From NCBI RefSeq assembly GCF_000264905.1, contig NW_006763133.1, positions 2,613,152 through 2,677,151 on the forward strand: a stretch of DNA of 64,000 bases. The letters are read 5' to 3'. The translations under genes were made by a program, and so were the position numbers. Origin of the DNA: Stereum hirsutum FP-91666 SS1 (lineage: Eukaryota > Basidiomycota > Agaricomycetes > Russulales > Stereaceae). The notes below the pieces were generated by a model. That model did no database searches and was not told where the DNA came from. It worked only from the letters and a program-made list of their open reading frames with translations. Positions 36,323 to 48,352 of the stretch are shown one piece after another (position 1 is the stretch's first letter; each line of letters begins with the position of its first letter).

Positions 36323-38562
36323 TCAATCCGTATCCATATCGTAAGGGGTAGCGTTCTTGACTTCCTCAAGGTGAGGCAGCTCGATGCACACATCTCCACG
36401 CATGCAATGAGCGATGTGTCCTGCCATTTTCCCGCCCTCATAGTAAGCACCGTGAAGATATCCTAGTCATACAACGAGTCAACTTACTACCCACGTACTG
36501 AAGGAAATATACTAAAGACCCACCGAAGAATCTCTGGCTGGTTGCCTCTCCTGCAAACCAAAGTCGATCCTCAACCGTGGCCCTAAGGTTTAAGTGATGC
36601 CCTGTCACCAGACTGGCTGGCCAATTGCTGAAGCTTCCGCGGTACAGAGGATCACTGTTCCATCGAGGAAGATAGAAGGCGTCCGGCTCGGGTATTGTCT
36701 CATTTGGGTACATCGAGCGCAGAACTTCAAGAACTTCCTCTTTGACCTGCTCGTCAGAATAGCGTTCAATGCGCTTCGCGAAATGACCCTATGAAGTCAA
36801 GTGGGCGATTAGACGTGTGCACAGACAAAGGACGAGACATACCGTGACTGTGACGAATAAAATGCCTGATCCAGGAAAGAAGTTCTCGTTGTCGAGGCTG
36901 CAGGGAATGATGAGGTGAGCAGGTACACATGACGAGCAGAAATACAACCGACTACCTTTGCCAGACTGGGTATCGTCCTCGCTCGAATTCGTCGGCATAA
37001 AGGGCAAACTGGGGGGAGCACAATATTTCCGTATGACCGAGTGGCGTAATCAATGCGAGTCTTACCTCAGTGTCAAACCAAAACTTCTCTGGGAACTGGA
37101 GGAAAATCTTCGTGTACGTTCCCTAGGAAAGGCATACAAATAATCAGGCGGAGAAGTTGTACAAGTCTTTGGACCGCTTACCATTGTCATACCATGAATT
37201 GCCTCTGTCTTCCAGGCCGGTAGCTCCGGTTGGAAGACCAAATCGTCATTCTGCAGAACGCCCAAACTGAAGGTCACAAGGGCGTAGTCCGCCGTTAGCA
37301 CGCTTCCATCATTGAGCGTTATAGACACGCCGTCTTCCGAATACTGAATGACTTCGACTGTAGAATCCAGCATGAGCTGCTCCTCAGTGAGAAACTCTGC
37401 GGCCTCTGCGAGGAGGACACTCCCGAAACCTCGCTGATCAGTCGACATGAGATTATCACCAGAGAAACCGCCCTGCTCAGGATTGAAGGTGAAGTTGTTT
37501 GCCTAATGTGAAGCATAAGTCGACGAGATACAGTCGCCCAGTACCGACTCTTGGTCGCTGAACGCGAGGCGGTGAGTGTATAACCACACGAGGCCCGGAA
37601 CGAGTCGAAACCAGAATGGCCCTGGCGTGAAGAAATCGATGACATTACCCAGGATGATGCGATCCACGACGTTTCCTCTGGGCTTTCTGCGTATTCCCAG
37701 TCGAAGGAATAATATTCAGCGGCCATCTCATGATGTGTCTTTGGTTTCGCGCCAATGAGAGAATAACTAATATGCGCGCTCATATCAGACTGCTATCTCA
37801 GAGGGGGCACGAGCGGGAACGGAGCTCACCCAATACGAGATGTCGTATCGACGAGGCCGTCGGGCACGCGACCACCTATCGTAAGATTATGAGAGCGCCG
37901 TCATGCGCGTGAAACAGAAAGGTTTACGAAGAGACGCTCACCGGCCCCAGCTGTCAGTTTGACATACGAGTCCACAGCTTCGTGAAAGACGTCCAGATAG
38001 TCGATTTCTCCCGTGTGATCATATGTTGCTGTTTCATCTTATCAGCTCCCATACGAAGATGACGGGATGTCGGAGACATACTCATACTCCCGAAATAATC
38101 ACTCAGCTGCATTGTCAGATTGTGTTTCTGAGCCAGCTTGTAGATGGGATTCGTTGGTCCATCTCCAGTCTGCGTGCCGTGGATCCAGTTCGCCCCCGCC
38201 TCTAGCACATATTCTCTCCCAGAAGCACCGAATGTGAAGTTCTTCATGCGGCCTCCTAGTTCTGTGCGGGCTTCAATGATGATGAAGTCATCAACACCCT
38301 GTTGGTGAAGTGTCTGTGCCGCATGGAGTCCAGCCACTCCGCCACCGAGAATGAGAACTCTGTTGTCGTTCGGACTAGAAGCAGGGGGGACTGATGCTGT
38401 CGTTGAACTTGACAGGAAAGCAAAGCGAACAGAGTGGAAGACAGTAGACAACCATAACCATGTAGCCGGAGAGAAAGCAGTACCCAGGACTGGAGGGATG
38501 GAAAGGGATATAGAGGAGAAGTCCGCCGCTACCACAGGCTCTGATATGAAAGGAATATACAT
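36323..38562 (-). CDS. FAD-dependent amine oxidase, polyamine oxidase-like
   Basis: There are ten exons (minus strand): 38562-38082, 38028-37942, 37875-37830, 37766-37649, 37502-37182, 37122-37066, 37008-36956, 36897-36843, 36788-36524 and 36462-36323, giving 540 aa. The FAD-binding Rossmann motif is RVLILGGGVAGLHAAQTL (GGGVAG at 73-78), with the distal acidic end IIIEARTELGGRM. The substrate-domain block EAGANWIHG and the C-terminal flavin motif RLWFAGEATSQRFFGYLHGA place it in the flavin amine oxidase family, closest in pattern to polyamine oxidases, which oxidise spermine or spermidine and release hydrogen peroxide. A hydrophobic stretch at residues 10-55 could be a signal peptide or anchor. 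Intron 4 (37648-37503) is 146 nt, long for this genome, but direct joining gives the expected SSWANNFTFNPEQGGFS. A second alternative exon there is possible. Confidence 0.9.
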
Positions 38563-39369
38563 TCAAATGAGCTCTGCGAGGGTAGTGGAGAGGCTTCGGC
38601 AGAGACTTGCTCCTGAGCAGGTCACAGTCTCTTGGCTATATATACGCGACCGTAGACGAAAGGAAGCGCTTCGAGACAGGGGACGGCAGACATGCACAGC
38701 GCATGTTGAAACGAGTGTGGCTTCGATAAGCAAGGTCCGAGAGATACGATGTTTGGAGAGAAACTGCGTGTCTCCCGCAGGCCACCGGCATGAGAGGATA
38801 GCGAGGGAGAGAACGAGCACTGTCGGCTGTCGTGCGAAGCCGCTACGCACGGATCGAGCAACCACTGGCATTACATGAAAGTTTGCGAGTAAGTAGTGGC
38901 CAATAGGGCTCTCGAATTCAGAGAGCAAATGCCTGCAAATGTCACTCGGTCAGAGCTGTGGTGTCAGAGCGCCAGCCTCGGGTAAGTACCACGTCGGACA
39001 GTCACCAATAGGGAAGGGAGTAGAACGGTTGAGAAGCGGCAGCCAGTTTCCAGACGCAGCTGACGGCAGTCTCCCTCGTGGCATACCCCAATTTGGAATA
39101 TTGGCCGTTCGAAAGCACACACCTGCGTCCAATCTGCGTCGAGCCAGCGCAATTTAACTTGTGGCGCGAACTTGTAACTTGACTTGTGAGTACCGGCACT
39201 CACCCATTGCGTGCTGGTTCAAACTCCGCTGTGCCGCGTCTCGCTTACTCCCGTAGCCGAGTGGCTGCAGGCTGTCACTTACGAACATTGCAACACAACA
39301 AAGGCAACAGTGTGCATAGTGACACTCAACATAGCTATGCCTAAATTCATCTAAAATACTTTTCTTTAA

Positions 39370-39477
39370 TTTGGTCGCGACAGAATTTTCTAATTTCGGC
39401 GTGAAGGAGCTACACAACAGACCATACGCTCATATCAAATCACTCGAGGAGAGTGAAAACATTCTGTCGCGACCAAA
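39370..39477. mobile_element. Short element with perfect 17-bp inverted repeats
   Basis: TTTGGTCGCGACAGAAT (39370-39386) is matched exactly in inverted orientation by ATTCTGTCGCGACCAAA (39461-39477). Beyond them the inner flanks remain partly complementary (TTTTC versus GAAAAC). No clear target-site duplication borders it. It could be a MITE or the hairpin end of a degraded element; the interior is non-coding. Confidence 0.45.
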
Positions 39478-40884
39478 CGAAGTGAATGTATGTCAAATAA
39501 TATACTAGAATTTACAGGATTTACTGGTGGGGTGCACCTTGCCCTAGACGCGCAAGGTCTCGTACATAGGTGCCACCCAGCCAAATCGGTGAGTCTTACT
39601 GTGGCCCGCGTCGAAATGGGATGCGGCTTGCCCGGCAGCTTTCAAAGTCCGCCAATTTGCAATGGACATGACGCTTGGTGGGAACGCCGGTACTCATGAC
39701 TTGCCTGCCAAATCGGGCATGACTTAATGGAACGAACTTGTGGCACTTGCGTACCTCTCACTTGTGGCGCACTTGTGCTCCTATAAACCTCGATAACCAT
39801 GTAGCTCACCAGCGATGTCACCCATAAGTATTACCCCTGGTATGCGCTGCATTGTTATTCTCCCTCTTCCCACGTTCACGTGTATCTCAACTGTGAATCT
39901 TTGTTGCTCCTACTCCAAGTCGCTCATCGATCACTTTGTACCAGTTATAGCGGGCTTAAAACTCCACTGCGTGACATTTTGCGCGATGATATCTCGAGCT
40001 AGCACTGTAGCTGGAACGTACCCTCGAAGATTTGATTTTTCTCGACGGGCTATAGATGCCCAGCATGGCGATAGGGGGCGTTGCAAAGATGGACCCTTGG
40101 GATTTCTATTGATGATATAGCCCTCCCGTTGAGGTCAATCAGCCTGAGAGTGGTAAAATTCACACGTACGGGTTATACTGAGTGGAGACTCGAAGTCATT
40201 ATGACCTCTTGTTCAACCATGGTAGAAACACTGGTCTTTTGTCATCTCGATCTTTAACGGCGTACGGTTGTACGCATCTCTTCACTCTAGTTTTCCTGGT
40301 CGGTATGCGTCCGAAATACCTTTTCCGCTGCTACGTTCAGTACACCGATCAACTTATGGTATGGTGTTTGGTGCACTTGTGCTCACTTCTATCAAACTTG
40401 TATGACTGCAGCAACGCAAGCTTGAGCAAGCTTGTACGGCCAAGTTTTCAAGCAAGCTTGTAAAGCATGCACGCTAACTTGCAAGTCAACTGAGGTAGCC
40501 TAGTTTGTCAAACCAAATGTGATCGTTGAGTGTATATCTAGTCGCTATAAAAGTCTTGTTGTACTTGGATACTGGGGATGCCCAAGTCATCGCTATTGAC
40601 ATGCTACAAGTGATAATTTAGTGAACACCAGTAGTGGAAAGCTCATCATCAGTCCGGGTATTTGTTAGGTTGACTAATGTGTCCGCGGATGCAGCATCTA
40701 CAGTATTCGGGTCCTTACTTGTGATGTCTACCGAGACAGACGACCAGCTATGCATTGGAGTACACTCGATTGTGTACGTGAACTAGTCGAACGCGTGATC
40801 ACATGTAGGTATGTCCAACGGGGTATGGTAAGTGCTATAACAGTGGTAGAAGGACCTATTAACGCCTCATAATCTCGAGGAGTT

Positions 40885-41010
40885 CACAAGCGTGACAAGT
40901 TATACAAGTTCGGGAACACAAGTTTGACAGCCAAGCGAGCTTGCGAACTTGCAAGTTAACGGGGACAAATTAACTTGTAGAGCCACAAGTTTGCGCAAGT
41001 TAAAATGTGA
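40885..41010. repeat. Cluster of CAAGTT/AACTTG motifs
   Basis: The hexamer CAAGTT or its complement AACTTG occurs eight times in about 115 bp. One case is the perfect palindrome AACTTGCAAGTT. Smaller clusters of the same motif lie at 39155-39195, 39705-39780 and 40430-40495, so the motif is a feature of this spacer. Confidence 0.5.
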
Positions 41011-41392
41011 ACCCTCATCTGCGTCGATAGGCGGACGTATGAGCGAAACTGGAAGAGAGATAACATCGCTGCGATTGCTCAAGCAGTGTTCCTGTAGCAG
41101 GCCATCCTCCTGTTCTAAGTGTAAAGCAAATCGATACGATGGGTCGTAATAACGCCGCCCAGACGAGAGACTCACCGTCACACGGCGGAGTGAGGGCATT
41201 GAATGTCATACAAAATTAGACTCTCCACGAGTGGGCGCAGGTCGCTGTCTGGCACTTGTGCCATTGTGCCAACAATATGCCGACCTCATGAGCAGAGACT
41301 ACCAGATAGGATAAATAGGGATACTTCATGTTGTAAGGTAAAAAACAATCGAACGTCCTGAATGAATAACCCTGGGCCCGTGCCCACGACCT

Positions 41393-44300
41393 TTAGTCTG
41401 CCCCGTGGTAGACCATGATCATGTTCTCAACCTGCTCTTCTTCTTCACGATTCATATCTTCCTCGTACTGGGCACGATCTTGCTCCACTTCCTCTTCAGG
41501 GTCCTGAAATTTCTCCAATTTCTCTCTGGCAATCGCAGTGTACCCCTCCTCTGTGTCAGGGTCCGGCGATTCCAGAGTGTTCGTAGGCGGCTCAGTATCT
41601 GGTGCAGTTCCAGCATCTGGCGAGGTCAAGGGCGGTTTACATGCGCACACTCGTTGAAGTGAGTGGGGAGACTCGAGATCCTGAAGAATGAGGCGAGCTC
41701 TCTCAGACGCAAAAGCTCGCGCCACACCGATGCTGGAGGCAGTGAATGGCCCAGATACGTCGACATCATGCACCACAACGTTGATCGTGTCGTTCCTAGG
41801 CGCGTCCTCGCGACTGCGTGACTTGCTGCACATTTATTGAGAAGGCGAAGATATGAACGATCGTTCACCGAGCTGACGAACGTGGATGAGAGAAATGGTA
41901 AAACATACCGAAGACATATCCGAGTACATCCTGCCTTCGCCGTCCATACCATCAACTCTGACACCGGATCCTTCGGGGTATCAGGACTGAGAAGCTCCAG
42001 TACGTCGTTCATAACGCCCTCTGTCACGGCCTGCGCGAGGTCCCAATTCCACCCTGAGTCCACAAAGACAGCCCCAAGAAGACTCTCCAAGACATCGCTG
42101 ATGGCTTTCGGCGGATCGTGCGCCCAGGCATTCAACACCATATCCTCGTAAGAAGTTTCCTCTAGGGTCGGTAGATATTTTCCCATAGCTATGCTAAGGT
42201 TGGTCTCGTTCACGAGCATAAGCTTGTGTAGACCGAGGTGCTTGACTGCGATGGAAGAGAGGACTGGGGCACTGACGGCTCGTGCTCGAGCAGTCGAAAG
42301 TTTCCCCGAAGTGGCGCTCGGAAATTTGTTGTATAAGTAGGACATGACCGTGAGGTCGATCACGGCTAGGGGAAATAAGCATAGGGTTTTAGCCAATGCC
42401 TACCGGGCAGAAAGAACGCAAATAGACACTGACCGTCGCCCAGAAATTCTAGGCGTCTGCGGGAATGCTCTTCGGTGAGAAACATCGAATGGCACGCGTA
42501 AGCTTAAAAGGACTAACTGGTAAGACTGACCACCCGTAGCGAACGACGGGTGGGTCATTGCTTCCACTAACAACTCTGGATTCCGAAACGTGTATCCCAA
42601 TCTCTCCTGCAGAACGTTGAATAGTACCCCAGGTCTTTCGGCGGAGGATTCACATTGCTTTCCGAATCGTGTAAGCCATGGAATGGAACCTCCGAAATTC
42701 AAGCCCAATGCGGTACCCGCCTGTAGGGCCATGGGGATACCTCCCGTAGCATAAGCTGCCCCCAATGTAGCCTCCATGCAGTCTTGCAGGCTCCGTCGCG
42801 GGAAACGCCGATGTACAAGCCTTCTTGGTCGCGAAGATGGGGGCGGTAGAGGTACACGGTCTGTATCTTTTACCGGATGACAAGGGTGGTGAGGTGCTGG
42901 GCCGGAAGGGAGGCAGTATCGCCAAGTCGTTTCATTGCTCGTCGACTCCGTATTCAGGAATGACTCAAGCGATACAGCTTTGGCCTTTCTGAGCAACGTC
43001 ATGTTCGAGATAGCAACTTGTCGCAGAACGGAAAGTTGGCCCTCGTGCCGCCATGGATATTTGTTGAACACATGAACGGACGTGCAAAGCTTTAGAACCG
43101 AATCACCCAGAGTTTCGAAACGCTGCAAAGGTCTCATATGTAAGCAACACGGTCGGATAAAACCTGAGCATACTGTGCATACCTGATTATTCCATCCTGT
43201 ACGAGCAGCTGGAATAGTATATGCCTCGATGAGCAGGTCTGTGTTAATGGGCGGAAGGCCTAGCGCAAGTTGCGCGGATTGGGCACGAAACACGTCGTTG
43301 ATACGATGCAGAAGTCGAGGAAGAAGCCCAAACGTGCGATACAGCGACGTCGAAATTGCAGTCCACCGACAGGAAGATAGAGGAAAGATGTTGGTGTCGA
43401 TGTCGTCGACATCCATTGGCACCGCGTCGTCCGGTCGGGAATGAAGGTGATAGATGCCAGAACATTGTAGCTTCAGTCTGCGGGCCTCCACGAGTACTTC
43501 GTCGTCCTTCAGTACGACAGAAAATTTCTTCCGTTTGTACCGCGCCCTGAGCCATTGCCCGTAAGTTGTAAAACCGGCCTCCCGCGCCATCGAGCCTTCT
43601 GGGAGCATTGATGAGGGCGTTAGATCGTATCGAATGCGATGAAGTATGAACGACCGCCCGTGTTCCCATCGGTTGGTACACAAAAGTCGACCAAAGTCCT
43701 TCTCGCTGAGTTGTGTGCAGTCGGAGCAACCTAGGCCTATTGCTACGATACGCTCCATAAGCTCGAAGTCAGGCTGGTTTTCATGTAGGACCAGAGGGAC
43801 GAGGAAACAAGTCAACGGTCCCGCCAAAGGTCGCGTGGTAACACACCACCACAATCCCCATGCCATAAACTCCTGCAGAACTTGTCGCTGCCTATCCTCC
43901 TTGAGAGGATCTGCATCGAAAGCAACCGCCTCCACAGCGCCTGTCCGCACACCTGTGCCTTCCCAAGAGAGTTCGACCTGTGGAAGGTGCGTTCCGGTGA
44001 CTAGACCAGCCACGCGTTCGCCGTCGACATAGACAGTATGGAGCCACATCTTGATGCCTAGGACGAAGGGATCTCGAACATCGACGTTCATCATCTGTGG
44101 AATCTGCTTGACATCGATGTAAGCGGCTCCGCCCGTGGACTCCTCCGCATCCTGCTCCATATCTTTTACACTCCTCGCTGGAAGCAAATATTCATCGAAC
44201 ACGTTCAAGCCGTACAGTGCTTTCACCGCAAGAAACGCCACGGCACGTTTAGCCTCTCTTTTGGAACATTTTCCTGGGCCCGTGTACTTCAGGTGTCCAT

Positions 44301-46726
44301 GAGGTAAAGGAAGGGCAGAGGGAAGAGTCAAGGAGCAGACATAGTATCCCGTCTGGGCGATGTTGGTAATGTACGTTGGCTTGTACGTCCGCGTGAAGTT
44401 ATCGGTAGGTATAAGAGCGCAAAGGCGCGACAGTAGATCGATCGCGTTGTTGTAGGAGAGGACCGCTTTTGTGTCGGAAACGACGAACCGTTCTCTTTGA
44501 GCGAGATCGACTTCGTTCGGCTCGTCGTCTTCGTCGGAGCCCATTCCACGCATAGACGTGAGATTGGTAGGCGTTTCTGAGGCAGCTGAGGCCGAAGAGA
44601 CTGAGCTCAAGGAATCGATTTCGGCGAACCTCTTGTATCGTTCGATTGCGGTTTCATCTCCTTGTTCGACCATGATGACGAATGTGGAATCCTTATGTCG
44701 TGCCCGACCCCGAGATTGGACAAACCCCACAAGGTGCTGAATGGAGTCAAAACGGACTACGACGTCGCAAGCCTGTAATTAGAGTGAAAACATTAAGCTG
44801 GTAATTGAAACACTATGGGATCCGTCACTTACCGGAAAATCAAGTCCCTCTTCAGCTACCTGCGTAGCGATTACTGGTACCATGTGTGAATGGAATTATC
44901 GAGAAGAACACGAGTAAGGGGCGAACACCCACGCAAATTGATAGAACGCTTTCTGAACGATTCCAGGACTCTGTTTTGTTCTCCCGCCTTCATTCCCTCT
45001 CCTGTGTCGCTGGCATGCCCAACGAACTCTGCGCACCGCACAACTCCTTTCAACTCATCCACCTTCGACAGCAACCGTGCTAAGCCGGAAGCGACATGTC
45101 GCTGCTCGACAAAGACTATGCCTTGAGAGGCGGGTGTGAACTGATTTCGTAAGACCTCGACTAGGACGTGGACCTTGGGAGAGCACCACGACAGATCAAA
45201 AACCCAACCAGGGGGGAACTGATTCTCCGAGCTTGGTATGGAACTGCCGTGGACGGGTCCAGGCATCTCGAAGAGAGGGGAATATTCGGTGATCAGGTCG
45301 TAGATCTGTCTCATCTCAGGATCACGTAGGAGTTGCTCGGGAGTGGAAGACTCTGTGTGCATTGCCTGGAGCTGAGATCGGAGCCGTGACATTTCGTCGG
45401 CTTGACTAGGTTGGATAAATTGTCGCAAACGGTCACTGAGGTCTTTGTACAGGAAGGTTTCGGCGGCGTAGGGCCCCAAGTTACGCAGAGCGGTCGTGTA
45501 GCGCGCGTCAACGATTGCCCAAGGAATGGCGGGATCATCAAGAGGGGCGACTGGCAATGCATAGGACCCGGCGGCTTTGATGTCAATCTCTAGCCGATCG
45601 TAGATTCTTGGGTAGGGGTAGTCAACGTATTCGGCAGGAGGCAGGGGGTATTCACAGAGCGTCTATTGATCCCGGGTCAGTGACGCCACACCTTTTTCGC
45701 CCCGCAGAGTTCGAGGTATTAACGGTGCACAGACCTCCTTCGGTTTGGGGGAATGGTGCCCAAGCTCTTCGTGATGCATTTGGACAGTGATGGCCTTCGC
45801 AACGAGGTTTGCTTCGAGCTCTTGAAGGTCTTCCTGGGCGCGGCTGGGGCGCCATACAACACTGGCCGTCATTCCAAATATCTTGGGCCTCTGAGACGGT
45901 GAGCAGTGTTTGTACGAGTCTCGCATTATGACGTTGTATGGATGGTTGAGGCGAGTATGGTGGCATTCGTCGAATATAAGCAAAGACACCTAGACGTCAT
46001 ATTTATGTGGCGCCATAATCAGCCAGTGAGATAGACAAGCCAAATCAGCGTTATAGTACAAACACAAAATTTTGATCTTTCTTACCTTGTCTATACTCCA
46101 GTGCGAGTGGGTGAGCGCATTGACAAAGACTTGAGCTGTTGTCATTAATATCAGCCTTGGTCGTGCCTATGTGCAATCATAGTGCGAATAGGCAATCACC
46201 TGTCATAACGACGATATCGGCGCTGTCAAAGAATTTCTTCCATTCTGCTCTGTTGAGCATGTCGCCGGCAAGAGCGTCGCCGCCATGTACCTTTCGAACT
46301 CTGAGTGACGGTAATTGTTTCTCGATGAAGACGCTTTGCTGCTCGACGAGGGGAACCTGGGGGTAAGAATATCTATAGATTAGCCATTGATCATAAAAGT
46401 AACCGCAGGGTACAAGATCGTACCTTAGGTACAAGGAAAACAACAATTTTCCCGGCGGATAGGTGCGATTGAGATGTTATAGATTTGATGAGCAAGATAG
46501 AAATGTATGTTTTTCCTGACCCAGTGCCCAGGACAGCAATCACGTTGGAGTGTCGCGCACGGATAAAGATCTCTTCTTGGTATTGACGAGGAGTAATGTC
46601 GCCAGAAGTCGTAATACAGTCGGGTTGCATCGCAGAGAGTTGACTCGGAGTAGCAGGATTTGGACTGAGTAGTACAAGATTCTCTGGTGATACAGGACGG
46701 ACGGGTGTTATTGTGGTCGTGGCCAT
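41393..46726 (-). CDS. DCL: Dicer-like ribonuclease III
   Basis: There are eleven exons (minus strand): 46726-46424, 46356-46200, 46135-46086, 45989-45735, 45662-44933, 44873-44833, 44772-43183, 43122-42531, 42469-42434, 42365-41909 and 41825-41393. They close on 1,547 aa. Dicer cuts double-stranded RNA into small RNAs for silencing and transposon or virus defence. The helicase half has Walker A GTGSGKT (67-73), DECH (177-180), SMTAS-type motif FGMTASV, then LIATQVAEEGLDFP and QSRGRARH. A Dicer dimerisation (DUF283) domain follows (SYNNAIDLLSRLCALIP, about 605-700). RNase IIIa has RFETLGDSVLK (from 1043) and QDCMEATLGAAYATGG; RNase IIIb has RRLEFLGDAVID (about 1243) and SDVLESLLGAVFVDSGW. The acidic metal ligands of both sites are therefore present. 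A weak dsRBD-like segment and an acidic Glu-rich tail end the protein. No clear PAZ domain is seen, as usual in fungi. Exon 9 is only 36 nt, and the intron after exon 4 has a GTCTGT donor. Confidence 0.94.
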
Positions 46727-47259
46727 GAAGAAAATACAGTCGACGAGAGAGCAGTATACAGCAGATTGCGCAGAAATACAAGAGGCGGACCGTAAAGTTC
46801 TAATTCATGTGGCGGACAACTTGGTGGCGGACGTCCAACTTCTCGTCTGAATTACTAGTACTAGCGGATATCTCCGGACCGTGATGCTGCCCCCAGTAGC
46901 GTCAGCAAAAATAAATGCGACAAAACCACAGAGATTTCATGGTTGATTCCGTGCTCAGATGATTGAGAACCATTTTTATGAGGAAATATAGGTTGTGCGA
47001 AGAGTTGGAAGACAAGCCGAAAAGGAGGAGAGGTGGAACCGCCACCGATTAGGAAGTATCCGAACGCGTGACGTCATTTGCGTCCGTTTCCAAGGACCAC
47101 TCGCGTTGCCACACTGACACGCTTTGTTCCTTCTGTGCCGATACAAGAAATCCTTGTACCAACTCCCTCGTGCTCTTATAACCTTTCTGCTCTCCACGCG
47201 CGTCTCTATATCCACGACCGTTGCGTCAACCCACAACTTATTTACAACAGTAAACCATC
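46727..47259. promoter_or_regulatory. Divergent promoter region of Dicer and the 47260 gene
   Basis: This 533-bp spacer separates the minus-strand Dicer start from a plus-strand gene, so it contains both promoters. The second half becomes pyrimidine-rich toward 47260. No specific element was identified. Confidence 0.45.
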
Positions 47260-47990
47260 ATGGCCGGTACGCTATCCTTTCGTATCTGCTGTATGGCTGG
47301 AGGCAGACGCGCTCATCGTTATCCCCTTTCGCAGGCAAAAAGCGTACTTCTGAGGAGGCTGGCGTCACCACGCGCGGCAATGCTAAATCTGCTCGTACCA
47401 AGGGCGGAGACACGTCTCCAGCCAAGGAGGCCAAAGAGAGCCCCAAGTCCAAGGGCAAGAAGAATGGAGGGCCCAAGGTACGCAAAGCTGCCAGTATTAT
47501 CGACGACAGTCGCGTCGAGTCTCTCCAACTGACGCGTCATACTTTGTATTTTGCTTTGATAGGCCACTCTGACGAGCGACGAATTCAAAGCACGCGCTTT
47601 GCCGCTTCATATGAACGTTACACACACCCCTCCCGCCCTCTCAGAAGACAAGGACACCAAGCCTGCTGCTGAGGCTGACCCGGGCTTCATTGGCACCACG
47701 GCGCTTACACCTGCGGTTTTCTCGACGGGAAGCTACGGCTGGAAAGGCAGCAAGAGGATCACCATCGAGGTTGAAGATCCAGAGAGCGGAAAGAAGGAGA
47801 AGGTTCAAGTCATGCTGTCGTGAGTGTCTCGTTTCTTGGTTGTGTCCTGACATTCTGTCTCACGCGTGCTTTCTCCAGGATCAACGCGACTGTCATGGGA
47901 AGCAAGCCTCCTGCCAAGGGCAAAAAAGGCGGAAAGGCCGCCGAGGAAGAAGAGGAAGAAGAAGAAGAAGCAGTGGACGAAGAAGAGTGA
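47260..47990 (+). CDS. Small Lys/Glu-rich protein of unknown function
   Basis: There are four exons: 47260-47266 (7 nt, encoding MAG's first bases), 47335-47477, 47563-47819 and 47879-47990, joining to 172 aa. The very short first exon is supported because ATG GCC G | GC AAA AAG restores the frame. Residues 1-50 are a basic tail (KKRTSEEAGV, ... KEAKESPKSKGKKNGGPK). The middle (TSDEFKARALPLHMNVTHTP, GFIGTTALTPAVFSTGSYGW, KRITIEVEDPESGKKEKVQV) is likely folded, mostly beta. The end is GSKPPAKGKKGGKAAEEEEE with a run of about nine Glu, then VDEEE. The composition suggests a nuclear or nucleic-acid-linked protein. I do not recognise the family. Confidence 0.75.
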
Positions 47991-48352
47991 ATGTCGTCTC
48001 CCGTCGCACCCATATGTCGAGAGCAACATCCTGTGGCTCCTGTTCAAACGTTTACGACCGGTCACGATTATCTTGCTTTCTGTTATTCTGTACTTTATCT
48101 GTTGCTATGCTGATGTTACCGCCTCGTGTTGCGTATACCAGAGCGTTGGATCCTTTTTTTTTTTTTTGGTTGTAATGCCGATAATATATGTTTCTCCCTC
48201 GAGATACGACGTCCCAAATATAAGTAATTGCGCCCAGAGAAACGAACAAAACACCCATAACCCAAAGAACAAGACAAAACCTCCAAGCTCTCGATACTTT
48301 CGGAACTGCACTCGAATTATACATCCCTTCGCTTTCGTAGACAAGCCACCGC
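47991..48352. other. Convergent 3' flanks
   Basis: This is the space between two converging genes. It includes a run of 14 T at 48154-48167, possibly part of a 3' processing region. Nothing else is seen. Confidence 0.5.

Larger units (their letters stand above)
38563..41392. other. Gene-free, repeat-rich spacer of 2.8 kb
   Basis: No supported coding frame was found. The stretch contains a 108-bp inverted-repeat element (39370-39477) and four clusters of CAAGTT/AACTTG motifs (about 39155-39195, 39705-39780, 40365-40500, 40885-41010). It lies between two minus-strand genes and has the look of decayed mobile-element DNA. The first ~300 bp contain the amine oxidase promoter. Confidence 0.5.

Noticed and set aside
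39215..39290. tRNA-like signals (GGTTCAAACTCC and TAGCCGAGTGGC)
   Set aside because: The B-box-like sequence precedes the A-box-like one, the stems do not pair, and no cloverleaf can be drawn.
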